DNA of 64,000 bases. Origin: Conexibacter sp. S30A1. Its GTDB lineage: Bacteria; Actinomycetota; Thermoleophilia; Solirubrobacterales; Solirubrobacteraceae. Shown one piece after another: positions 19,566 through 28,708 of the stretch. Location of the stretch: positions 1,612,001 through 1,676,000 of the forward strand of contig NZ_CP097127.1 in NCBI RefSeq assembly GCF_023330665.1, written 5' to 3'. The first letter of the stretch is position 1; every line of letters begins with the position of its first letter. A program made the translations under genes and the position numbers. Under the pieces are notes generated by a model. It saw only the letters and a list, made by a program, of their open reading frames with translations. It made no database searches and was not told the origin of the DNA.

Positions 19566-19566
19566 C

Positions 19567-20829
19567 TCAGCGGCCGCGGGCCAGCTCGGGGGCCGTCTTC
19601 ACACTCGCCTTGCGCCGAAACGGCCGGCGCCCAGAGGCACGGCTGCGCGGCACCGACGGTTTGGGCTCGGCCGGTTCGGCCTTCAGATCGCTGAGGAACA
19701 TCTCCGCCAGCGACCTGATCGCCCCCGCGGCGTGCGACCGGCTGCCCGAAAGGGCGATCGGGACACCATCGTTGATCGACACAGGGATCTCACGGTCGCT
19801 GGGCACGAGCACATCGGGCGTACGTCCCAGGATCTCAACGGCCTCCGCATCGGAGATCCCGACGTTTGTGCCGGCTCGGTTGAGCACCACGCGCACCCGC
19901 TCACTGGGATGGCCCATCAGCTCGAGCGTGTCCAGTCCAAGTCTGGTGTTCTTGAGCGACAGCGCGTCAAACATGGCGACCATGCAGATCCAGTCGGCCA
20001 CATCGACGGTTGCGATCACCTCGGCGGTGAAGGCTGGCGGCGTGTCGACGACGATGAAGTCAAACTCCTGGCGCAGCACCGCGTAGATGGTGGACATCAT
20101 CTGCGCCGTCACCGAGACGGCCTGGTCCGGCCTTGCGGGCGCCGCCAGCACTCGCAGGCCACTCGGGTGGCGCAGCATGAAGTCCTCAAGCTTGTCGGCG
20201 TCGAGGCTGCCACCCGAGACGGCCAGATCGAACAGCGTCGTATCGGGACGCAGGCCGAGCGCCAGCGCGACGTCGCCGAACTGCAGGTCCAGGTCGATCA
20301 GCACCGTCTTACGACCGCGACTTGCCAGCGCCGCACCAAGGTTGGTGGCCGCAACGGTCTTGCCGACGCCGCCCTTGGAACCGAGCACAGCGATCAGCGT
20401 GCCCGCATCAGGCCCCTGGTCGGCCGCGGTGCGCGTCCGCGTCACGGCCTTGCGGATCGTGAACTCCACGTCACGGCTCACCTGTTCGGGAATGTAGGGA
20501 CCGGGGTGCAACACCATGAAGTCGTCTGCCCCGGCCGCAAAGGCTTCCTGAACAAACTCCTGGTCGCTGCCGTGCGATAGCACCACCACCGGTGTGTTGG
20601 GGCGCACCGTGTGCCACAGCGACACCAGCCTCAGCGCCTCGGCCGAGCCCTCGCGGCAGGCCACGAGGAGCAAATCAACATCCATCCGCAGGATCGCATC
20701 GGCGTTCAGGTCGAAGCTCTCAAAGTGCTCCGTCAGCACGACGCTCGAGTCCTCCGGAATGTGTTCACCGACCAGTCGGAGGGCCACGGTCTCGTCGTGT
20801 GCAACAGCCGCTGTGATGGGGCGCGCCAT
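19567..20829 (-). CDS. tadZ: Tad pilus localisation ATPase TadZ (CpaE/MinD-like)
   Basis: TadZ/CpaE is a ParA/MinD-superfamily protein that positions the pilus machinery at the pole. From the ATG at 20829 it is 420 residues: an atypical receiver domain (1-130, DVDLLLVACREGSAEALRLV, VVVLSHGSDQEFVQEAFAAG), then the MinD domain with deviant Walker A SKGGVGKT at 151-158, DLDLQFGDVALALGL, and DTPPAFTAEV. The receiver lacks a clear set of phosphorylation residues, as is usual for CpaE. I chose 20829 because GGGAG lies eight bases upstream; the longer frame to 20901 would run into cpaB. A basic tail of 40 residues (RSRASGRRPFRRKASVKT) ends the protein. Confidence 0.92.
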   Translation of the reverse strand: MARPITAAVAHDETVALRLVGEHIPEDSSVVLTEHFESFDLNADAILRMDVDLLLVACREGSAEALRLVSLWHTVRPNTPVVVLSHGSDQEFVQEAFAAGADDFMVLHPGPYIPEQVSRDVEFTIRKAVTRTRTAADQGPDAGTLIAVLGSKGGVGKTVAATNLGAALASRGRKTVLIDLDLQFGDVALALGLRPDTTLFDLAVSGGSLDADKLEDFMLRHPSGLRVLAAPARPDQAVSVTAQMMSTIYAVLRQEFDFIVVDTPPAFTAEVIATVDVADWICMVAMFDALSLKNTRLGLDTLELMGHPSERVRVVLNRAGTNVGISDAEAVEILGRTPDVLVPSDREIPVSINDGVPIALSGSRSHAAGAIRSLAEMFLSDLKAEPAEPKPSVPRSRASGRRPFRRKASVKTAPELARGR

Positions 20830-20834
20830 GTCTG

Positions 20835-21533
20835 TCAGCTCCCAACCGAGTAGAGTTTCACCGAGTCGGCGGCGCCGATCGACGGTCGCAATGCCAGCCA
20901 CAGGCTGCCCTGGCCGGTCGCAGCCGTGACGATCAGCGCTTGGCGGTCGCTCAGCCGCAGTACCACGACGCCGCTTGCGTTGGCCAACACGGGCACGTCT
21001 TGGACGAGCATCTCAGACCTCTTACCGAGCAGCAACATGATGTCCACGGTGTCGCCCGGCGCTAGGTAGCTGGTGAGCCCCTGCTGGCTCGAGAACGCGA
21101 AGGCAACAGCCCGTTCGTCGCCGCGCAGCATACCCGGCAGCAGCGCCGTGCTGCGCGTGAAATCGGCAGTCGTGATCTGCTGTCCCGCGACGATGTCACT
21201 GGTCGCGGCTTCACCGATGATCTGCGAGGGATCGACGATCGCTCCCGGCACCACCCGTGCGGTTGGTACCTCCACGCGCTTGAAATAGCCCTCACCCGCA
21301 ATCGCGGCCTCTGGAGTGCCCTGGGGAATGTTCTGCTTGGCCACCCAGACGGCGGTCTGCGGCGGTCCGACCTGCACCACCGTGCGCTTGCTGTAGTTGG
21401 CGACGAAGAGGTAGATCAGGGCGGCGGCCAGCAGGGCCGAGACAGCCGCTACCAGCAGCGCGTTCCTGCGACCGGCGAGCGCCTGTGCGCGACCACGGGG
21501 CGGGAACTTACCAAAGTGACGATGGGCTTCCAT
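20835..21533 (-). CDS. cpaB: Tad pilus assembly protein CpaB/RcpC (SAF domain)
   Basis: This 232-residue protein has one membrane helix (about 24-46, ALLVAAVSALLAAALIYLFV) and an extracytoplasmic SAF domain (about 58-125: VWVAKQNIPQGT, GAIVDPSQIIGEAATSDIVAGQQIT), followed by the CpaB C-terminal domain (LAPGDTVDIML, LVQDVPVLANA). In Gram-negatives RcpC/CpaB works with the outer-membrane secretin; in an organism probably without a secretin its role, perhaps in contact with peptidoglycan, is less clear. It is 5 bp from tadZ. Confidence 0.88.
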   Translation of the reverse strand: MEAHRHFGKFPPRGRAQALAGRRNALLVAAVSALLAAALIYLFVANYSKRTVVQVGPPQTAVWVAKQNIPQGTPEAAIAGEGYFKRVEVPTARVVPGAIVDPSQIIGEAATSDIVAGQQITTADFTRSTALLPGMLRGDERAVAFAFSSQQGLTSYLAPGDTVDIMLLLGKRSEMLVQDVPVLANASGVVVLRLSDRQALIVTAATGQGSLWLALRPSIGAADSVKLYSVGS

Positions 21534-21620
21534 TTGTACAGGCTCCAGTAGGTTTCGTGTCTGCTATCGGCGTGAGCATCGCCAAACTTGACTGTGGACA
21601 GCCGGCCCTCGCGGTTCCGG

Positions 21621-22124
21621 TCAACTGGTACAGGTCGGGGTCAGGAATGGATTGGTGCCGGTCAGCGACCCCTCCATGCGCATCGTCGCGCTGGATCCGA
21701 TCGTCGAGGAGAGGCCTCCGGACGCTTCACTGACGAGCTTCAGCCAGCTGAACGTGGACGTGACCTTGACCTCGATCGGGTCTCCGGTCGTGTAGGTGCT
21801 GCTGGCGGGCGAGGTGCTGGTGGCAATGTCACCCACGCAGACGCTGGTCAGGTTCGGTCCGCCGATGCGCTGGGACTCGCAGGTTGCCCACAGCTGGAGC
21901 GTGGTCTCGGGCTGCGTGCCGCACATGACGCTCGTCGTGGTGCCGATCACAGCCGCCTCCCGCACCGCGATGTTGGCGATGTTGGTGTCAGAGTTCTGCT
22001 GGTTCAGCGCCAGGCCAAAGTCGATGATCGCGAAGAGGAACAGCAGCAACAGCGGTAGCACGAAGGCAAACTCGACCAGCGCTTGGCCGCCTTCGCCCGG
22101 GATCCTGCCTCTGAGCCAGCGCAT
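21621..22124 (-). CDS. tadE: TadE-family pseudopilin
   Basis: The N-terminus MRWLRGRIPGEGGQALVEFA is the classic TadE leader: basic residues, GGQ cleavage context and the conserved Glu five residues into the hydrophobic helix (FVLPLLLLFLFAIIDFGLAL). The rest (about 130 residues) is a secreted domain with four Cys (MCGTQ, ATCES, SVCVG, TPTCTS), probably in two disulfides. From the ATG at 22124 it has 167 residues; the frame can extend 14 codons to 22166, but the shorter form fits the family. First gene of the minus-strand tad unit, probably a minor pilin. Confidence 0.85.
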   Translation of the reverse strand: MRWLRGRIPGEGGQALVEFAFVLPLLLLFLFAIIDFGLALNQQNSDTNIANIAVREAAVIGTTTSVMCGTQPETTLQLWATCESQRIGGPNLTSVCVGDIATSTSPASSTYTTGDPIEVKVTSTFSWLKLVSEASGGLSSTIGSSATMRMEGSLTGTNPFLTPTCTS

Positions 22125-22270
22125 ACACTTCCACACGGTGCCCACTGTATCGGCAGCTGCAAGCACAGCCCTTTAGCTTTGGCTCCCTAACTCACCAACC
22201 GGCCAACGGCCGCGCCGCCTGTGTCGCCCGCTGGCTTCTCTCCGACGCCGATCCTCCCCCCCTCGAGCGG

Positions 22271-24175
22271 TCAAACAGAGCCATGCCGACCTGCTGTCCG
22301 CGCCCGGCGCTGTGCGCGCTTGAGCGCGTCGTAGACCACGCGGGCATAAACCGCGCGCGCCCACACCTGTGGGTGCACGCCGTCCACCAACATCGCCCGC
22401 GTGCTGTGGGCAAACCAGTTGGCCAAGACAGCCTGCGGCCAGGTCCGCACGTACTGGGCAAGCTGATGGTCGACCTCACCCTGCCAGCTGCGGGCCAGCC
22501 GCACGTTGACGATCACCACCACGGGAACGCCTCGCAACACCCGGCGCAGGTTCTGCATGTCGCTGTACCAGACCGGACCGTTGTCGCCGATCTGCACGAT
22601 CACCTCACGCGGCAGCCGGCCCGCGGCCCGGTACTGGGCCAGTCGGGCGATCGTCGCCTCGGCCTGGCGTCCGACCACCGCGTCCACACGCAGCCTCCGT
22701 CCGATCAGCGCCTCCAGGTTGGCGGCGGCGCCGAGCATCACCGAGTCCCCGGCCGCCAGCACCTCGCCGTGGAAGCCTGGCGGCCGCCGTGAACGCTCTG
22801 GCTTTGAGGGAGGTGGGTGGTCAGCACCGCCCGGGCCGCTCGGGCCAGGTCGTGGCAGACCGCGAACGGCGCCTCTGCCTGGAGCGATCGGGATGAGCGC
22901 CTGCGGCGTCGCTGTTCGCTGGTGCGCAAGCGCCGTGGCGGGGGCTGGCAGACCGAACCCAGCGGCCACAAGTGCCGCGAGCAGCGCGGCGGCGCTCGTC
23001 ACCCAGGCCAGGCGCTGGTGCGGCGTGTGACGGTCAAGGAAGGCCCGCAGCCTGAGCTGCGCGCGACCAGAGCGGATCGGCGTCTCGACATAGCGGTAGG
23101 AGAGCGCCGCGACGGCGACCGTGCCGGTGGCCTGCAGCAGCACGAGCACCGGGCCAGGGAGCGATACATCGACACCGGGCCTGGTCAGCTGCATGATCGG
23201 CCAGTGCCAGAGGTAGATGCCGTAGGAGCGCACGCCCAGCCAGCGCAACGGTTCCCAGCCGAGCGCGTGACCAAGCCGAGAGCCGGGCATGACCACGCTG
23301 CCGATCAGGACCGCCCCGATCAGCGCCATCACCAGAAAGCCACCCCGGTACAGCCAGGGCTGATAGTCGTGGATGCTCACAAACAGGATCAGCACCCCGA
23401 CAAGCGCGATCAGCCCGACGGAGTCGGTCTGGACCGGGCCGATGCGGCGGGCAGCAAGCGCCCGGCGGATACCAGGTAGCGCGAATGCCAGCAGCGCGCC
23501 GATCAGCAACGTGAAGGCACGGGTGTCGGTTCCGTAGTAGACGCGCGACGGGTCGCCGTTGGGGTTGTAGAGAACCGCCATCAACAGGACAGAGACCAGC
23601 GCCAACACCGCCGTGAGCGACCAGACGCTGCGCGGATGCAAGCGCCGCAACCCCAGCAGCAGCAGCGGCGGCCAGACCAGGTAGAACTGCTCCTCGACCG
23701 CGAGCGACCACAGATTCTGGAGCAATGAGGGGCGTCCGAACTGATTGAAGTAGGAGTGGTTGGCGATGACCTCGTGCCAGTTGGTGAGGTAGACGATCGC
23801 GCTGATCGCATCGGCGCGGGTGCGGCTGAGGTCGTCGCGCGCGATCGTGAGCGTCGCCAAGAGCGCAAACGCGATCACGACGGCCACCGCTGGGAACAGG
23901 CGGCGCGCCCGCCGTGCCCAGAAGGCCCGCAGCGCGATCGTCCCGTCGGCCGCGAACTCACGCAGCAGCAGCGAGGTGATCAGATAGCCGCTGAGCGCAA
24001 AGAAGAGATCGACGCCGAGGAAGCCGCCCGGCATCCAGGAGACGCCGGCGTGATAGAGAAACACACCGCTGACGGCCAGCGCCCGCAGGCCGTCGAGCCC
24101 GGGCTGATATGGCAGCCGTCGGCCGTCTGACCGTGAACCATGGGATTGTTCGCGTGCGGAGCTGGCCGAGTCCAT
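22271..24175 (-). CDS. OafA/YrhL-type acyltransferase with C-terminal SGNH domain
   Basis: These two-domain proteins O-acylate envelope polysaccharides or peptidoglycan. The 634-residue product has an acyltransferase-3 domain (about 22-380) with roughly ten membrane helices, starting with PGLDGLRALAVSGVFLYHAG, whose His is catalytic, then GFLGVDLFFALSGYLIT, and RSYGIYLWHWPIM. A Pro-rich periplasmic linker (430-475) joins a C-terminal SGNH hydrolase-like domain with the nucleophile motif GDSVMLG, IGDNGP and the terminal DGVHP holding the Asp and His. It stands alone between tadE and lysS. Family confident; the acylated polymer is unknown. Confidence 0.92.
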   Translation of the reverse strand: MDSASSAREQSHGSRSDGRRLPYQPGLDGLRALAVSGVFLYHAGVSWMPGGFLGVDLFFALSGYLITSLLLREFAADGTIALRAFWARRARRLFPAVAVVIAFALLATLTIARDDLSRTRADAISAIVYLTNWHEVIANHSYFNQFGRPSLLQNLWSLAVEEQFYLVWPPLLLLGLRRLHPRSVWSLTAVLALVSVLLMAVLYNPNGDPSRVYYGTDTRAFTLLIGALLAFALPGIRRALAARRIGPVQTDSVGLIALVGVLILFVSIHDYQPWLYRGGFLVMALIGAVLIGSVVMPGSRLGHALGWEPLRWLGVRSYGIYLWHWPIMQLTRPGVDVSLPGPVLVLLQATGTVAVAALSYRYVETPIRSGRAQLRLRAFLDRHTPHQRLAWVTSAAALLAALVAAGFGLPAPATALAHQRTATPQALIPIAPGRGAVRGLPRPGPSGPGGADHPPPSKPERSRRPPGFHGEVLAAGDSVMLGAAANLEALIGRRLRVDAVVGRQAEATIARLAQYRAAGRLPREVIVQIGDNGPVWYSDMQNLRRVLRGVPVVVIVNVRLARSWQGEVDHQLAQYVRTWPQAVLANWFAHSTRAMLVDGVHPQVWARAVYARVVYDALKRAQRRARTAGRHGSV

Positions 24176-24303
24176 CTCGCGTGTGTCGTTCGTCTGCCGC
24201 GGCCTGAACCCTGCGGCAAACCGTAGATGCCCTCAGCGCGATTCCCGGTTCGCGTACTCACCCAACTCGCCGGAGCACACCGCGCGCTGCTGCGTCCGGC
24301 GCG

Positions 24304-25785
24304 TCAGTCGCGCATCGCCGGGAACAGCACGACCTCGCGGATCGTGCGCTGCCCGGTCAGGATCATCGCCAGCCGGTCGATGCCGAAACCGATCCCGCCC
24401 GCGGGCGGCATCCCGTATTCCAGGGCTTCGATATAGGCCTCGTCGTAGGGTTGCGCCTCCTCGTCGCCGCCCGCTGCCAGTGCCCGCTGCTGCTCAAACC
24501 GCCGGCGCTGGTCGTCGGGATCGTTGAGCTCGGTGAACGCGTTGGCGATCTCCATTCCGGCCATGAACGCCTCAAACCGCTCGACCAGGCCCTCCTCGCT
24601 GCGGTGGCGCTTGGCCAGTGGCGAGATCTCGATCGGATAATCGAACAGGAGCGTCGGCTGGATCAGTGTCGGCTCGACATGCTTTGAGACGAGCTCATCG
24701 ACCAACTGCGGCCAACTGTCCGTCTCGGGAACCTGCAGGCCGGCGGCGCGCATGGCCGCTGCCAGCTCGTCGCGCTCACGGCTTGCACGGATGTCCACGC
24801 CCGTGCGCTGCCGGATCGCCCCGGCGAGCGTCTCCCGGTGCCATGGGCGCTGGAAATCCAGCGGTCCGTCGTAGCCGATCTCCGCTGTGACCTGGCGCAG
24901 GAGGGCCTCCAGGCGGTCAGCCACGTCGAGGTAGTCGGCGTATGCCTCGTAGTATTCGATCGAGGTGAACTCGGGGTTGTGCTTGGGCGAGAGGCCCTCG
25001 TTGCGGAAAAGACGGCCGATCTCATAGACGCGCTCCAGGCCACCGACCAGCAGGCGTTTGAGATAGAGTTCGGGCGCGATCCGTAGATACAGGTCTCGGT
25101 CAAGCGCGTTGTGGTGGGTGATGAACGGTCGCGCGGCCGCCCCCCCGTAGAGCGGCTGGAGAATCGGCGTCTCGACCTCGATGAACCCCTCCGCGTCAAG
25201 GTAGCGGCGGATCGCCGTGACCATCCGCGCCCGGGTGATGAAGACGGCTCTGGTGTTCTCGTTGGCGAGCAGGTCGGCCTCGCGGTGACGCAGACGGGTC
25301 TCGGTGTCGGTGAGCCCGTGGTGCTTGTCGGGCGGCGGCCGCAGCGACTTGGCGAGCAGCTCGAAGTTCGTGATCCGGAGCGTCAGCTCGCCGCGACGGG
25401 AGCGCAGCGCCATTCCGTCGACACCGATCAGATCGCCCAGGTCCAGCTCCAGGAGCAGTCGCATCCGTTCGACGCCCAGCTCGTCGACGCGAGCCTGCAG
25501 CTGCAGCGAACCGGAGCGGTCGACCAGGTCAAGGAACGCCATCCCACCCTGACCGCGTCTCGCCGCCAGACGGCCCGCGACGCGGTGAGCGCGGTCCGTC
25601 TCCTCGCCAACCTCCAGGTTCACGTGTGCGGCACGTACCGTGTCGATCGGCTCAACCCTGCTGAAACCGTACGGAAAGGGCTCGACCCCAGCCTCACGCA
25701 GAGCCGCAAGCTTCTGGCGTCGAGCCGTAAAGACATCAGGTGGATCCTCGCCCTGGTGCGCAGGATGGCGCCCGTCGTCGGCCAC
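24304..25785 (-). CDS. lysS: Lysyl-tRNA synthetase, class II
   Basis: The enzyme charges tRNA-Lys. At 493 residues it is the normal size: an N-terminal OB-fold anticodon-binding domain (about 55-150, [20 protein letters not shown]) and the class II core with motif 1 ([16 protein letters not shown]), motif 2 ([20 protein letters not shown]) and motif 3 ([16 protein letters not shown]). It begins 13 bp after the greA stop, so greA-lysS form one unit, a frequent pairing in actinobacteria and other Gram-positives. The longest frame begins [14 protein letters not shown], a short polar tail; MADD fits as start. Confidence 0.97.
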   Translation of the reverse strand: MADDGRHPAHQGEDPPDVFTARRQKLAALREAGVEPFPYGFSRVEPIDTVRAAHVNLEVGEETDRAHRVAGRLAARRGQGGMAFLDLVDRSGSLQLQARVDELGVERMRLLLELDLGDLIGVDGMALRSRRGELTLRITNFELLAKSLRPPPDKHHGLTDTETRLRHREADLLANENTRAVFITRARMVTAIRRYLDAEGFIEVETPILQPLYGGAAARPFITHHNALDRDLYLRIAPELYLKRLLVGGLERVYEIGRLFRNEGLSPKHNPEFTSIEYYEAYADYLDVADRLEALLRQVTAEIGYDGPLDFQRPWHRETLAGAIRQRTGVDIRASRERDELAAAMRAAGLQVPETDSWPQLVDELVSKHVEPTLIQPTLLFDYPIEISPLAKRHRSEEGLVERFEAFMAGMEIANAFTELNDPDDQRRRFEQQRALAAGGDEEAQPYDEAYIEALEYGMPPAGGIGFGIDRLAMILTGQRTIREVVLFPAMRD

Positions 25786-25798
25786 GTCGCGCCCAGGC

Positions 25799-26272
25799 TC
25801 AGGCCACTTCGATCTTTGCGATCTTGAGCTGGCGCTCGCCGCGCGGCGTGGTCACCGACACGGTGTCGCCGGCGCGGCGCCCGAGCAGCGCCTTGCCCAC
25901 GGGCGACTCGTTGGAGAGCTTCATCTGGGCGGGCTTGGCCTCGGCCGATCCGACGATCGTGTAGCGGTGCTCCGCGCCGTCACCGTCAACGACATGGACC
26001 GTGGTACCGACCCTGACGACCTCGTTGTCGAGCTCGGAGGCATCGATCACGGTTGCCGACCGCAGCTTCTCCTCGAGCACCGCGATGCGCGCCTCGAGCA
26101 TCGCCTGCTCGTTCTTGGCATCGTCGTACTCAGCGTTCTCGGATATGTCACCGAACTCGCGAGCATCCTTGATACGAGCCGCAACCTCGCGCCGGCGCAC
26201 GGTGGACATGTGCTCGAGCTCAGCTCTCAGGCTGGCGAGTCCTTCAGGTGTGAGAATGACGTCCTTGGGCAT
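25799..26272 (-). CDS. greA: Transcription elongation factor GreA
   Basis: GreA rescues backtracked RNA polymerase by stimulating transcript cleavage. From the ATG at 26272 the protein is 157 residues, the standard length: N-terminal coiled coil (1-75, [35 protein letters not shown] with the catalytic acidic tip) and C-terminal FKBP-like domain (80-157, [20 protein letters not shown]). The open frame extends far upstream to 26731, but those residues are not GreA-like and lie under the divergent GT87 gene. Upstream of lysS in the same unit. Confidence 0.96.
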   Translation of the reverse strand: MPKDVILTPEGLASLRAELEHMSTVRRREVAARIKDAREFGDISENAEYDDAKNEQAMLEARIAVLEEKLRSATVIDASELDNEVVRVGTTVHVVDGDGAEHRYTIVGSAEAKPAQMKLSNESPVGKALLGRRAGDTVSVTTPRGERQLKIAKIEVA

Positions 26273-26442
26273 GTGCTTATGGGTTGGCTTGGGCGCAGAA
26301 CGCGGGTTGGCGGATCGGACGCATGACGCGTGATCGTGTCCGTGGGCGCGCCAGTATAGACGCATGGCGAGCGGCGCTCCGGGCGCGCGCACGCTTCCGA
26401 GCAGCTTCAGCCGCGACAGATTACTGCCGATACCGGCCGGAG

Positions 26443-27693
26443 ATGTCGGTAAGTGTCGCCACGGCGGGCCCGCAGCCACGCCGTCTCCGATCGATGCACG
26501 CGCCCGCGCTGATCTTCGGTGCCTGTCTGTCGCTGCTTGCGACCGTGTTGCTGATCTACGCGATCGACCTGCACCCGCGCAACGACTTCTACCGCGAGGC
26601 CTGGCCGGCTTACCGGCTGCTGTTGCAGGGCCACTTCCTGGGCTTTCTGCGTTCCGGCCCTCCCTACATCGGCTCGCTGCTGCTGCGGGCACCGTTCGCG
26701 CTGCTGGCGGGCGCGTTGGGGGCCTCCGCACGCGGGGTGTACATCGCGACGGCGATTCCGTGCATGCTCGCCCCGAGTGTTCTGGCAGGCTACATCGCCG
26801 GCGGGGCTAGCACCGATCCGGCGGCGGCCAGCAACGATCCGGCGGCGGCCAGCCCGAGGCGGGGCGTACGGCCGGTCGATCTGTTCATGCTGACGCCCCC
26901 GGCGCTGATGACGATCGTCGGCGGCCACCCGGAGGATGCGCTGGGGGGAGTGCTGTGCGTAGCGTCGGTGCTGCTCGCCTGCCGCGGGTCGAGCCGCGCC
27001 GCCGGCCTGTTCCTCGCCCTCGCGGTGATCAACAAGTCCTGGGCACTCGTCGCCGTGCCGCTCGTGCTCGCCCTGATGCCCGCCGACCGGCGGCTCTCCG
27101 GTTTTACGACCCTGGTACTGGTTGCAGGTGCGGTGATGCTCCCCGTCACCGCACTGCGGCTGAGTTCGGGGGCTTCAATGGGCGGTACCCTCGGGGACCA
27201 GGCCTACGGGGTCTTCGAGCCCACCCAGCTGCTCTGGTGGCTCGGGCCATCCTCCTGGTTCGTTCGCGAGGCACACATCCTGCTGGTGCTGGTCGCCTGG
27301 CTGCTGAGCGGTGCCTGGTGGTGGCTGCGTGTGCATGGCCGCAGCGCCCGGCCGGCGGTCCGTCAAGCGCTAGCGGCGTTGGCGGTCGTGCTACTGGTGC
27401 GCTGTGCCCTCGACCCCTGGGACAACGTCTATTACATGGCCCCCTTCATGCTGGCCGTGACGGTGCTGGAGGATCCACCGGGCTTCCCAACGCTCACCTG
27501 GCTCTGCGTGGCGGCGAGCCTGATCATCGTCCCTCCCTACGGCTTCCTGCACAGTCTCGGCGACGCCGCTCAGGCAGCGACCTACAGCGTGTTTGCGCTG
27601 GCCACGATCGCCTGGCTGGGACGCCTCGCGTTCGCCACATCCGGACCATCACCCACCCTCGGCTACGCAGCCAGCGAAGGCTCCGGCGCCTGA
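26443..27693 (+). CDS. Polytopic GT-C-like membrane protein (GT87-related)
   Basis: From the ATG at 26443 the product has about 416 residues and ten or so membrane helices. The first loop, DLHPRNDFYREAWPAYRLLL, carries the acidic pair and aromatic residues expected at a GT-C active site; later landmarks are GGHPEDALGG, INKSWALVAVPLVL (a Lys as in GT87) and DPWDNVYYMAPFMLAV. A polar loop holds a short duplication, STDPAAAS/SNDPAAAS. The frame is open from 26284, but that part overlaps the greA promoter region; MHAPALIF at 26494 is another possible start. The gene is divergent from greA and its 3' end overlaps the convergent dus gene by 31 bp. Envelope glycan synthesis is likely; the substrate is unknown. 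Confidence 0.6.
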   Translation: MSVSVATAGPQPRRLRSMHAPALIFGACLSLLATVLLIYAIDLHPRNDFYREAWPAYRLLLQGHFLGFLRSGPPYIGSLLLRAPFALLAGALGASARGVYIATAIPCMLAPSVLAGYIAGGASTDPAAASNDPAAASPRRGVRPVDLFMLTPPALMTIVGGHPEDALGGVLCVASVLLACRGSSRAAGLFLALAVINKSWALVAVPLVLALMPADRRLSGFTTLVLVAGAVMLPVTALRLSSGASMGGTLGDQAYGVFEPTQLLWWLGPSSWFVREAHILLVLVAWLLSGAWWWLRVHGRSARPAVRQALAALAVVLLVRCALDPWDNVYYMAPFMLAVTVLEDPPGFPTLTWLCVAASLIIVPPYGFLHSLGDAAQAATYSVFALATIAWLGRLAFATSGPSPTLGYAASEGSGA

Positions 27694-28694
27694 GCGGCGG
27701 CGAAGAGCTCACGCGCGCGGGCCACGCTCGAAGCCTGCTGGAGAGCCGCCTGCAACCGCGCCTGTTCGTGTCGCGTGCCACCGAGCCGCTCCACGTACCA
27801 GGGGTGGAACTTGCGCAGGTAACGGTTCGCGCGCTCCTCCCCGAGGTGCTCCACGGCGGCGTCGAGCACCCAGTCGATCTCCGTGAGGATCTCCGCCCGC
27901 GTCGGCTCGCTCTCGCGGCGGCCGGTGAGCTGCGCAAACACCCATGGGTTCCCCAGTGAGCCGCGCGCCAGCAGGATCGCATCCGCGCCGGTCTGCGCGA
28001 ACGCCTCGCGGGCCAGCTGGGCCGTGCGCAGCCCGCCGGAAAGCAGCACCGGCACCGGCAGCTCAGCGACCAGCGCGGCGAACAGCTCATAATCGGGTCG
28101 ACCACCGTGACGCTGCGAAGCGTGCCGGGGATGGATCGAGAGCCCCGCGACCCCGCCGCGCTCGGCGAGGTCGCGGGCCACGGCGACACCCTTGCCGTCG
28201 CCGGGCCTGATCCCGGTGCGCAGCTTGACGGTGACCGGCAGCCCGCTGCCCCTGGCGGCCGCCAGCGCGACGCGTACAGCGCGGTCCGGGTCCTCCAGCA
28301 GCGCCGCGCCGGCGCCGGTCTTGCAAACCTTCGGGACTGGGCAGCCCATGTTGATGTCGATCAGGTCCGCCCCGGCCGCGGCCGCCCGCTCGGCCGCCGA
28401 CGCCATCACGTCGGGATCGGCGCCGAACAGCTGCACGGCGACCGGGTGCTCGTCGGGATGGATGCGCAAGAGCTCGCGGCAGGTGCGCGCGTTGCCGTGG
28501 TGGACGGCATGGCTTGAGACCATCTCTGAGAACGTCAGGCCGGCGCCGTAGCGCTTTGCCTGCAGGCGCACGAACCAGTTGCCGATCCCGGCCAGCGGCG
28601 CCAGGATCACGCGGTTGGGGACGGTCAGGCCGCCCAGCTGCCAGGGCTCGTTCAGCGAGCGCGGCGGGTCGGAACTCATGTTCACGGCGTTCAT
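27663..28694 (-). CDS. dusB: tRNA-dihydrouridine synthase (DusB-like)
   Basis: Dus reduces uridines in the tRNA D-loop using FMN and NADPH. The protein, 343 residues from the ATG at 28694, shows NRVILAPLAGIGNWFVR, SEMVSSHAV, VQLFGADPDVMA, the catalytic-Cys region DINMGCPVPKVCKTGAGAAL, VTVKLRTGI, the active-site LSIHPRHASQR and the FMN phosphate site LLARGSLGNPWVF. AGGTGA lies about eight bases before the ATG. The frame continues 59 codons upstream, but only inside the divergent amidohydrolase gene. Its neighbours in many Gram-positives are folK and lysS, as here at slightly greater distance. Its 3' end overlaps the GT-C gene tail to tail. Confidence 0.94.
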   Translation of the reverse strand: MNAVNMSSDPPRSLNEPWQLGGLTVPNRVILAPLAGIGNWFVRLQAKRYGAGLTFSEMVSSHAVHHGNARTCRELLRIHPDEHPVAVQLFGADPDVMASAAERAAAAGADLIDINMGCPVPKVCKTGAGAALLEDPDRAVRVALAAARGSGLPVTVKLRTGIRPGDGKGVAVARDLAERGGVAGLSIHPRHASQRHGGRPDYELFAALVAELPVPVLLSGGLRTAQLAREAFAQTGADAILLARGSLGNPWVFAQLTGRRESEPTRAEILTEIDWVLDAAVEHLGEERANRYLRKFHPWYVERLGGTRHEQARLQAALQQASSVARARELFAAAQAPEPSLAA

Positions 28695-28708
28695 GGTAGG
28701 AATCACCT

